From assembly GCA_002309275.1 (NCBI GenBank), contig DBXL01000194.1:10884-16000 (forward strand): a stretch of 5,117 nucleotides of DNA, written 5' to 3'. A program made the position numbers and the translations under genes. This DNA is from Ruminococcaceae bacterium UBA1213. GTDB lineage: Bacteria; Bacillota; Clostridia; Oscillospirales; Acutalibacteraceae. Positions 1 through 4,326 of this stretch are shown here, in pieces (the stretch's first letter is position 1; each line of letters starts with the position of its first letter). The notes under the pieces are model-generated. The model was not told the DNA's origin. It made no database searches and was given only the letters and a program-made list of their open reading frames with translations.

Positions 1-545
1 CTTGTAAATACTCTGTTGGGATTGCTTGCAAGGTGATATATCAGCTCCATCTCTTTTGGCGGAGTATCCACCTGCTTGCCATCTACTCTCAATTCATAAT
101 TCGTCAGATTGATAACAAGCTTTTCATAACGCACTTCTTTGAGCTTGCTTTCCGTCTTTTCCTCTGCTCCCACATTGCCTGATGTACGTCTGAGAACAGC
201 CTTTATTCTTGCGACAACTTCCTTTGTTTCAAACGGCTTTACAATATAGTCATCTGCCCCAAGCTCCAGTCCCAGAACTTTGTCAAATACTTCACCCTTT
301 GCAGTAAGCATGATAATTGGACATTGTGAAGTTTTTCTTATCTCCCTGCATACAGTCCAGCCGTCAAATACAGGAAGCATTATATCCAGCATAACAAGGT
401 CAGGCTTCTCTGTTTTGAACTTTGTGACAGCCTGTCCGCCGTCATTGGCTATCACCACGTCAAAGCCCTCTTTTTCAATATACAGCCTCAACAGTTCACA
501 AATATTTATATCATCATCAACTACAAGAATTTTTCCCATGCTCAT
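1..545 (-). CDS. OmpR/PhoB-family response regulator, partial (C-terminus off the left edge)
   Basis: This is a two-component response regulator: a histidine kinase would phosphorylate it and it would then bind promoter DNA. Translating the minus strand from 545 gives 181 codons with no stop. Residues 5-118 form a complete receiver domain: acidic pocket D10/D11 in ILVVDDD, phospho-acceptor D54 in VMLDIMLP, switch T81 in IIMLTAK and conserved K103 in DYIVKPF. After a linker of about 20 residues comes the start of a winged-helix domain (PPKEMELIYHLASNPNRVFT), as in PhoB, ResD and SrrA; the recognition helix is missing. I chose ATG 545 because AAAGGTG (563-557) lies 11 bases upstream. An in-frame ATG at 539 lies far from it, and another at 566 has no ribosome binding site. 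The gene lies 96 bases downstream of spmB on the same strand with its own promoter. A kinase gene beyond the left edge is likely but not seen. The regulon cannot be inferred. Confidence 0.95.
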   Translation of the reverse strand, partial: MSMGKILVVDDDINICELLRLYIEKEGFDVVIANDGGQAVTKFKTEKPDLVMLDIMLPVFDGWTVCREIRKTSQCPIIMLTAKGEVFDKVLGLELGADDYIVKPFETKEVVARIKAVLRRTSGNVGAEEKTESKLKEVRYEKLVINLTNYELRVDGKQVDTPPKEMELIYHLASNPNRVFT

Positions 546-583
546 TATCTTAATCGCACCTTTCATTTAAATATATATATTCT

Positions 584-592
584 ATTATAACA
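584..592 (-). promoter_or_regulatory. Extended -10 promoter for the response regulator
   Basis: The minus strand reads TGTTATAAT from 592 to 584, a perfect TATAAT with the TGn extension, about 40 bases upstream of the ATG at 545. No good -35 hexamer is present at 16-18 bases (GTGCAT at best), which is usual for extended -10 promoters. It implies that the regulator can be transcribed without spmAB, although read-through from spmB is also possible because no GC-rich terminator lies between 546 and 641. Confidence 0.6.
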
Positions 593-641
593 CATTTATT
601 TGACTTATGCACTAATTTTTAAAAATTTTTTCAAAAATGCC

Positions 642-1160
642 CTATCCAAACAGCCTCACACTATACACCGCAAGAAACATTCCCACTATATCCGCAGTAA
701 GTGCCGCCGGTATGGTGAAACGTGTATTCTTTATCCCCACAGAGCCAAAATATACCGTAATGGCATAAAAAGTTGTTTCCGTTGAGCCTGCCATCACAGA
801 GGCAGTCTTTCCTATTATACTGTCTGCACCATATTTTTCTAAAATAGAATTCAGCATGGCGAAAGAACCGCTCCCTGTGACAGGTCGCATTAATCCCAAT
901 GGCAGAACTTCCGCAGGTATGCCTATTGTTGTGCATACAGGCTGTAAAAATCCTGTCAGCAGGTCAAAAAATCCCGATGCCTCCAGCATAGACACTGCTG
1001 TCACAAGTCCTATCAGTGACGGTGCGGCACTGATCAGCGAATATATTCCTTCCTTTGCCCCGTCAGTGAATGCCCCGAACAAATCCACTTTTTTAAACGT
1101 TCCGTATATAACTATAAAAACTATTACACTTGGTATAATATATATGCTTATCCCATTCAA
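642..1160 (-). CDS. spmB: Spore maturation protein SpmB
   Basis: This is an integral membrane protein that with SpmA is needed for proper spore-core dehydration and heat resistance in Bacillus and Clostridium; the transported substrate is not established. From the TTG at 1160 it has 172 residues, close to the usual ~178. It is strongly hydrophobic. Family motifs include an N-terminal membrane segment (4-20), IYGTFKKVDLF (18-28), GIPAEVLPLGLMRPVTGSGS (80-99) and GSTETTFYAITVYFGSVGIK (125-144); the last two are diagnostic of SpmB and the related nucleoside-recognition/Gate proteins. Start choice: TTG 1160 has AGAGGG (1174-1169) 8 bases upstream. GTG 1169 would overlap the spmA TGA by 4 bases (GTGA) and add three residues, but lacks a suitably spaced site. 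An ATG at 1235 would lie deep inside spmA and add residues unlike the family. The gene is translationally coupled to spmA, 5 bases apart. Confidence 0.93.
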   Translation of the reverse strand: MNGISIYIIPSVIVFIVIYGTFKKVDLFGAFTDGAKEGIYSLISAAPSLIGLVTAVSMLEASGFFDLLTGFLQPVCTTIGIPAEVLPLGLMRPVTGSGSFAMLNSILEKYGADSIIGKTASVMAGSTETTFYAITVYFGSVGIKNTRFTIPAALTADIVGMFLAVYSVRLFG

Positions 1161-1165
1161 AGAAG

Positions 1166-1741
1166 TCACCCTCTCAGCATGAATATCCTTGCAATGACTA
1201 TCCCTGCAGCAAGCGTGAGCAGAGATGTGAACCATATATGCGGAAGTATCGAATACGGACTGATACTGCCTGCCGCCTGACGAAGTGCCGCAATCGTCGT
1301 GGGAATTATCTGTAGAGAGGCGGTGTTGATGACAACAAACATTATCATGCTATTATTCGGCTGACTTCCAAGTTGATTTGTCTTTTGCATTTCACGCATG
1401 GCGGCAAGTCCAAAAGGCGTGGCAGCATTGCCAAGCCCCAATATATTCGCCGTTATATTGGCACTCACGGCTTTCATTGCCGGACTGTCAGAACGGTATT
1501 CCGGCATTACTCTCGACAGCAATGGTGACATTATTTTTGACATTTTCTCAGTTATACCACTTCTGTCTGCAATTTTCATCATTCCTGTCCATAGACACAT
1601 CACCCCCGCCATAGAGATAACAAGACTTACTGCATGGTCTGCACCGTCAAGGACACTTTTGGATAAATTTTCCATTTTTCCTGTGCATAACGCACAAATA
1701 AAACTGATAATTACCATTAAAAACCATACATAACCTATCAA
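1166..1741 (-). CDS. spmA: Spore maturation protein SpmA
   Basis: This is the membrane partner of SpmB; in Bacillus and Clostridium loss of either lowers spore-core dehydration and heat resistance. It has 191 residues, close to the ~196 of B. subtilis SpmA, and aligns end to end from memory. An N-terminal hydrophobic segment lies at 2-19. Conserved stretches are MCLWTGMMKIADRSG (48-62), SPAMKAVSANITANILGLGN (86-105), AATPFGLAAMREMQ (106-119) and FVVINTASLQIIPTTIAALR (134-153). The LGLGNAATP signature is typical of SpmA and Gate-domain proteins. The start is TTG 1741: AAAGGTG lies about 7 bases upstream, residue 1 aligns with the family N-terminus, and the only nearby upstream ATG runs into a stop after three codons. 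It is the first gene of spmA-spmB. No dacB lies immediately upstream, unlike in B. subtilis. Confidence 0.95.
   Translation of the reverse strand: MIGYVWFLMVIISFICALCTGKMENLSKSVLDGADHAVSLVISMAGVMCLWTGMMKIADRSGITEKMSKIMSPLLSRVMPEYRSDSPAMKAVSANITANILGLGNAATPFGLAAMREMQKTNQLGSQPNNSMIMFVVINTASLQIIPTTIAALRQAAGSISPYSILPHIWFTSLLTLAAGIVIARIFMLRG
1169..1174 (-). promoter_or_regulatory. Ribosome binding site that selects the spmB TTG start
   Basis: AGAGGG reads 1174 to 1169 on the minus strand, inside the last codons of spmA and 8 bases before TTG 1160. It abuts GTG 1169, so it cannot serve that codon. This argues for TTG as the spmB start and for coupling to spmA translation. Confidence 0.5.
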
Positions 1742-1747
1742 TTATAT

Positions 1748-1754
1748 CACCTTT
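1748..1754 (-). promoter_or_regulatory. Ribosome binding site that fixes the spmA TTG start
   Basis: The minus strand reads AAAGGTG from 1754 to 1748, with AGG about 8 bases before TTG 1741. The spacing is optimal and no in-frame ATG competes nearby upstream. Confidence 0.65.
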
Positions 1755-1840
1755 TCATGTTACCATTGTGCAATTCTGATGTCTGACAACTCCTGCAAAT
1801 TCCATTTACCATTTATTAAAAAATATCGCTTTTTTTCTGA

Positions 1841-1869
1841 TATTATGGAATATTCGATTTGTGTTTTCA
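1841..1869 (-). promoter_or_regulatory. Weak candidate sporulation (sigma-G-like) promoter upstream of spmA
   Basis: The minus strand carries TGAAAA (1869-1864), 16 bases, then CATAATA (1847-1841). The remembered sigma-G consensus is TGAATA, 17-18 bases, CATACTA, so each box has one mismatch but the spacer is one base short. Late-forespore expression would fit SpmA. In DNA this AT-rich a chance match is quite possible. Confidence 0.22.
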
Positions 1870-1925
1870 AAATCACTTAAAAAAATATATTATTCAAAAA
1901 AATACAACTTTTTTCTTATAAACTA

Positions 1926-1954
1926 TTGACATTTTATGCAAATCAAGGTATTAT
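1926..1954 (+). promoter_or_regulatory. Sigma-A-type promoter of the AbrB-like gene
   Basis: A perfect -35 TTGACA (1926-1931) is followed after 17 bases by TATTAT (1949-1954), five of six matches to TATAAT. A perfect TATAAT also occurs at 1952-1957 but with a 20-base spacer. Transcription would begin near 1961, giving a leader of about 50 bases before the ATG at 2011. Confidence 0.75.
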
Positions 1955-1978
1955 AATATTAAGATAAATATATTCCAA
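1950..1978 (-). promoter_or_regulatory. Possible divergent minus-strand promoter toward spmA
   Basis: On the minus strand TTGGAA (1978-1973) and TATAAT (1955-1950) are separated by exactly 17 bases. The -10 lies on the same palindrome, TATTATAATA (1949-1958), used by the plus-strand promoter. It would give spmA a leader of about 200 bases. The match is good, but the region is very AT-rich and no activity is implied by sequence alone. Confidence 0.35.
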
Positions 1979-1997
1979 GAAATATATAAGAAAAAAC

Positions 1998-2004
1998 GGA
2001 GGTG
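1998..2004 (+). promoter_or_regulatory. Strong ribosome binding site that fixes the AbrB-like start
   Basis: GGAGGTG lies 6 bases before ATG 2011 (8 bases counted from GGAGG). A longer reading from GTG 2002 would start inside this site, so it is excluded. Confidence 0.85.
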
Positions 2005-2010
2005 CTTGTT

Positions 2011-2253
2011 ATGAGAGCAGTTGGTTGTGTAAGACCTATCGACAAGTTGGGAAGGCTGGTTCTGCCCGCTGACATCAGAAAGTCACTTAACATCACAAAT
2101 GGTGAAGACTCGGTTGAATTTTTCCTTGACAACGACAGCATTATCATTAAAAAATATCGTCCTGCATGTGTGTTCTGCAGGTCTGATGAAAATCTTATCG
2201 AATACAAAAATCAGTCCGTATGTCTTAATTGCATGGAAGACCTTAAAAAATAA
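2011..2253 (+). CDS. AbrB/MazE/SpoVT-type DNA-binding regulator with C-terminal CxxC pairs
   Basis: This small transcription factor has 80 residues. Residues 4-50 form a swapped-hairpin AbrB domain with the family pattern VRPIDKLGRLVLPADIRKSL, then a second strand pair ending in IIIKKYRP, as in AbrB and SpoVT, which bind AT-rich promoters as dimers or tetramers. Residues 53-74 carry C53-x2-C56 and C71-x2-C74 separated by 14 residues, which looks like a small zinc ribbon in place of the usual AbrB C-terminal multimerisation domain. Metal binding is an inference. ATG 2011 follows GGAGGTG; the gene has a consensus promoter and a strong terminator, so it is monocistronic. It is divergent from spmA, and the shared AT-rich gap is a natural place for it to act, including on itself. 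It could be called abrB-like, but I would not assign the symbol. Without a toxin gene beside it, a MazE antitoxin role is unlikely. Confidence 0.92.
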   Translation: MRAVGCVRPIDKLGRLVLPADIRKSLNITNGEDSVEFFLDNDSIIIKKYRPACVFCRSDENLIEYKNQSVCLNCMEDLKK

Positions 2254-2260
2254 ATTTGAC

Positions 2261-2300
2261 TGCTCCCATACAGCCGCCTGCTGTATGGGAGCATTTTTTT
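2261..2300 (+). terminator. Rho-independent terminator of the AbrB-like gene
   Basis: A perfect 14-base stem (2261-2274 with 2280-2293, TGCTCCCATACAGC and its complement) closes a 5-base loop CGCCT and is followed by seven T residues (2294-2300). It begins 7 bases after the stop codon. Confidence 0.95.
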
Positions 2301-2404
2301 CCCTGAAAGTCCCTGCATTGTACTCTCATGTAACAATATATATTAAAAAAACAAAGGGCAAATTCCAAATTTTTTCGGTAATGACAAATTATTTTTTGAT
2401 AAAG

Positions 2405-2427
2405 ATATTGACTTATAGTATCAATAT
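2405..2427. repeat. Inverted repeat over the lipoprotein -35 box, possible operator
   Basis: ATATTGA (2405-2411) and TCAATAT (2421-2427) are exact inverted copies around a 9-base spacer. The left arm covers part of the -35 TTGACT and the right arm lies in the promoter spacer, so a dimeric repressor bound here would block RNA polymerase. No regulator is identified. Confidence 0.4.
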
Positions 2428-2437
2428 GCGGTAAAAT
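2408..2437 (+). promoter_or_regulatory. Promoter of the lipoprotein gene
   Basis: TTGACT (2408-2413) and TAAAAT (2432-2437) are 18 bases apart, each with one mismatch to the sigma-A consensus, about 43 bases before the ATG at 2480. The -35 box overlaps an inverted repeat. Confidence 0.6.
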
Positions 2438-2479
2438 GAAGAGTGTTAACGCAAAATATAATTTGAGGAATGATAAAAA

Positions 2480-3274
2480 ATGAAGAAGATATTGGCAGTT
2501 GTTCTGCTCTCATTGTCAATAGCATATCTTACAGGCTGTACCCCTGTCGAAAATAACGTCAGCTCTGCACAGCCCTCTCAGGAGTCTTTACAGATTTCAC
2601 AAGATGCCGAAAAATCCGATAATGAAAAATCAAACAATGAAAAGTCAAATGACGAGAAATCCAATGATGAAAAGTCGAATGACGAAAAATCCAATGACGA
2701 AAAATCCAATGATGAAAAGTCAGATGATGAAAAATCGAATGACGAGGAATCTGACGATGAAAATTCAGAGGAAGAAAGTTCGGAAATTGACATCATGGAA
2801 GAATCGGATATTTTCAGCTTCAGAGTGAAAATAAATGATGTTGTGTATCAGCTCCCGTTTGAGTATGCCGAGCTGGAAGAAAACGGCTACTATATCAGCA
2901 GAGATGGTGAGCTTGAACCTGAAAATTACAGCAGGAGCATTGAATGGAAAAACGAGGAAGGACATATAATAAGCACTCAGCTCTGGAATCCCTCAAATAA
3001 GAAAAAAAGCTATGAAGAATGCAAGATAGGCTCTATGGAAATAAAATTGGGCGAGGATTTTGAAGTAGTCCTGCCCGGAAATTTTGCATTCGACACAGAG
3101 GTAACACCTGCAAAAATAAAAGAACAGTATGGTGAACCTGAGTCCGAACACATCTATAATGACTATGTAACTCTCAGATATAAAGTGGACCTCTCAAAGA
3201 CTGTTGAATTCTTCATATACACCAATGAGAATTATATCAAATTCTCCTCGGTCACGGTTAAAAATTTCTCATAA
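2480..3274 (+). CDS. Lipoprotein with acidic EKSND pentapeptide repeats and unknown C-terminal domain
   Basis: This predicted surface lipoprotein has 264 residues and unknown function. A signal peptide (MKK, hydrophobic 4-17) ends in the lipobox LTGC, so C20 would be lipidated and anchored in the outer face of the membrane. A Ser/Gln-rich stretch (21-43) leads into ten tandem pentapeptides of type EKS(N/D)(D/N) at 44-93, fading into ENSEEESSE. This highly acidic, low-complexity part probably acts as an extended stalk or spacer. Residues about 110-264 look globular: aromatic-rich, with probable beta strands, and an IKEQYGEPESE segment at about 216-226 resembling the KYGEP pattern seen in other small clostridial lipoproteins; I cannot name the family. 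The start follows GAGG (2465-2468), 11 bases upstream; another ATG at 2470 is out of frame. It has its own promoter and a terminator shared with the convergent gene. It is probably monocistronic. Confidence 0.85.
   Translation: MKKILAVVLLSLSIAYLTGCTPVENNVSSAQPSQESLQISQDAEKSDNEKSNNEKSNDEKSNDEKSNDEKSNDEKSNDEKSDDEKSNDEESDDENSEEESSEIDIMEESDIFSFRVKINDVVYQLPFEYAELEENGYYISRDGELEPENYSRSIEWKNEEGHIISTQLWNPSNKKKSYEECKIGSMEIKLGEDFEVVLPGNFAFDTEVTPAKIKEQYGEPESEHIYNDYVTLRYKVDLSKTVEFFIYTNENYIKFSSVTVKNFS
2609..2758 (+). repeat. Ten tandem 15-base units encoding EKS(N/D)(D/N)
   Basis: Ten units of exactly 15 bases follow one another in frame within the lipoprotein gene, each starting GAA or GAG. They encode EKSDN, EKSNN, EKSND five times, EKSDD, EKSND and EESDD. 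Units differ at wobble positions (AAA/AAG, TCC/TCA/TCG/TCT, GAC/GAT). A degenerate eleventh unit (ENSEE) follows. Unit length is a multiple of three, so gain or loss would keep the frame. Confidence 0.95.
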
Positions 3275-3280
3275 CATATC

Positions 3281-3315
3281 AAAAACTGCTGTCTGAAATA
3301 TGACAGCAGTTTTTT
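3281..3315. terminator. Bidirectional terminator between the lipoprotein and the left CAP gene
   Basis: AAAAACTGCTGTC (3281-3293) and its exact complement (3302-3314) flank an 8-base loop. The GC-containing stem ends in T runs on both strands (T 3310-3315 on plus; the A run 3281-3285 gives U on the minus transcript). It lies 6 bases after the lipoprotein stop and 18 bases beyond the stop of the convergent gene. Confidence 0.9.
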
Positions 3316-3333
3316 ATGCAAGCAATTTTTGAT

Positions 3334-4086
3334 TTATGTAAAAATCTGTACCAGATAGTTTATCCCATCTTCTTCATACAAGCCTACACCAATATATTTG
3401 AATCTGGAATTAAGAATATTATCCTTATGCCCTTTGGAGTCCATAAGTCCTTCCATTGCTTCCTCTGCGGTATAATAGTTATAGGCAATATTCTCTCCCG
3501 CAACCGTGTATTTTATGCCATATTCGTCAAGCACTGTAGAGAAAGATTTCCCATTCGGGCGTGTATGGGATAATCTCTGCGACGTTTCCAAGGCACGCTT
3601 CTGAGCCACACCAGCCAACTTACTGTTTATGAGAAGCTTATTAAGACCTCTTTTTGTCCTCTCCTCATTCACGAGCCTTGCCACTTCTGCAACGTAAGCC
3701 TCATTCTGAGTAATGACGCTTACAACACAAACTGCCGTTTTGCCGTTTGACGTACTCACCGTTACATTAGCAGTACCCTTTCCTACCGCTTTCACTTTGC
3801 CGTTTGCGTCAACCGTGACAACTTTTTTATTGCTGCTCGTCCATGTAAGCATGGAAGTGACGACAGGTGAAACAGTGGCTTTTAAAGTAATTGTCGCTCC
3901 GACAACAAGATTTTCCGATGTTTTATTGAGGGTTACACTTGAAGGCAATTTCTTTACAGATGCCGTACTTACAGACACAGTGGCTATGGGGGTATTTGCC
4001 GCACTTACCATACCACAAGTCATAGAAATCCCTTGAAGTAAAGACAACGTAATGATGATACAAGCACATTTTTTCAACTTTTTCAT
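3334..4086 (-). CDS. Secreted Big2 and CAP/SCP-domain protein (divergent paralogue)
   Basis: This exported protein has 250 residues. The signal peptide (KKLKK, hydrophobic 8-27) probably ends at VSA|A (after 29). A Big2 immunoglobulin-like domain spans about 49-125 with the typical VTLNKTSENLVVG, LTWTSSNKKVVTVD and GKVKAVGKGTANVTV. The CAP domain (cysteine-rich secretory/PR-1 family, often annotated YkwD-like) spans about 129-249: VARLVNEERTKRGL, SHTRPNGK, AGENIAY, SKGHKDNIL, YIGVGLY. H174, E198 and H220 are the conserved cavity residues, with E188 a possible fourth. Bacterial CAP proteins are extracellular; their activity is mostly unknown. Three tryptophans kept in its neighbour are replaced (F182, L214, L245). 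ATG 4086 has AGGAGGT 9 bases upstream. It lies 240 bases downstream of its paralogue with its own promoter and terminator. Confidence 0.95.
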   Translation of the reverse strand: MKKLKKCACIIITLSLLQGISMTCGMVSAANTPIATVSVSTASVKKLPSSVTLNKTSENLVVGATITLKATVSPVVTSMLTWTSSNKKVVTVDANGKVKAVGKGTANVTVSTSNGKTAVCVVSVITQNEAYVAEVARLVNEERTKRGLNKLLINSKLAGVAQKRALETSQRLSHTRPNGKSFSTVLDEYGIKYTVAGENIAYNYYTAEEAMEGLMDSKGHKDNILNSRFKYIGVGLYEEDGINYLVQIFT

Positions 4087-4095
4087 TCGTTATAC

Positions 4096-4102
4096 ACCTC
4101 CT
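4096..4102 (-). promoter_or_regulatory. Consensus ribosome binding site of the left CAP gene
   Basis: AGGAGGT reads 4102 to 4096 on the minus strand, 9 bases before ATG 4086. It is a full match to the 16S tail and suggests efficient translation. Confidence 0.85.
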
Positions 4103-4126
4103 CACATTCCATATTAATTTGTATAT

Positions 4127-4156
4127 ATTATACTATATTCTTCAACTAAAAATCAA
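4127..4156 (-). promoter_or_regulatory. Promoter of the left CAP gene
   Basis: On the minus strand TTGATT (4156-4151) and a perfect TATAAT (4132-4127) are separated by 18 bases, about 40 bases upstream of the ATG at 4086. It makes this gene a transcription unit separate from its upstream paralogue. Confidence 0.65.
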
Positions 4157-4281
4157 TAGTTTTGTAAAAATTTTATCAATAAGTTAAATGAATGACATAT
4201 AAACTATTGTATTATAAATTGTTACGATTGTTCTGTCAGTTCAGGCAAAAATACACAAATCCCATCAAATCTCACACAAAT

Positions 4282-4326
4282 AAAAAAACAATGTCCGAAA
4301 CAAAGATTCCGGACATTGTATTTTTT
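4282..4326. terminator. Terminator of the right CAP gene, usable on both strands
   Basis: ACAATGTCCG (4288-4297) pairs exactly with 4310-4319, and an extra AA/TT pair past one bulge can shorten the 12-base loop. On the minus strand the hairpin starts 7 bases after the stop at 4327 and is followed by a run of seven T. On the plus strand it is followed by A then a T run (4321-4328), but no plus-strand gene is present to use it. Confidence 0.9.

Larger units (their letters stand above)
1742..2010. other. AT-rich divergent intergenic region between spmA and the AbrB-like gene
   Basis: This gap of 269 bases holds the regulatory DNA of both divergent genes: the spmA ribosome binding site at the left, a weak sporulation-promoter candidate at 1841-1869, and the plus-strand promoter at 1926-1954 overlapped by a minus-strand promoter-like sequence. 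A perfect 8-base palindrome GAATATTC lies at 1848-1855. I found no credible coding sequence or RNA gene in it. Confidence 0.8.

Noticed and set aside
600..641. A/T mirror sequence downstream of spmB as a possible terminator
   Set aside because: The paired arms are only A and T with no G/C stem, so a stable intrinsic terminator is not supported.
1161..1235. Longer SpmB beginning at ATG 1235
   Set aside because: It would overlap spmA by 70 bases and add Cys/His-rich residues unlike any SpmB; it is spmA read in another frame.
1822..1844. AATATC/GATATT inverted repeat upstream of spmA
   Set aside because: The arms are only six bases and purely of the type expected by chance in this AT-rich gap.
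2002..2010. GTG start for the AbrB-like gene
   Set aside because: It lies within the ribosome binding site GGAGGTG; the ATG at 2011 is correctly spaced and matches the AbrB family N-terminus.
2609..2758. CRISPR-like array
   Set aside because: Units are 15 bases, contiguous without spacers and in frame within a gene; this is a coding minisatellite.
2578..2828. Serine/Phe/Asp-repeat (minus) and Met/Lys/Asn-repeat (plus) reading frames over the lipoprotein repeats
   Set aside because: These are alternative-frame images of the 15-base repeat array, without ribosome binding sites or a family resemblance.
4157..4287. Possible small gene or RNA between the two CAP genes
   Set aside because: AT-rich with no ribosome binding site, no stable fold I can see and no family resemblance; the plus-strand reading frame across 4192-4569 runs antisense through the CAP domain.
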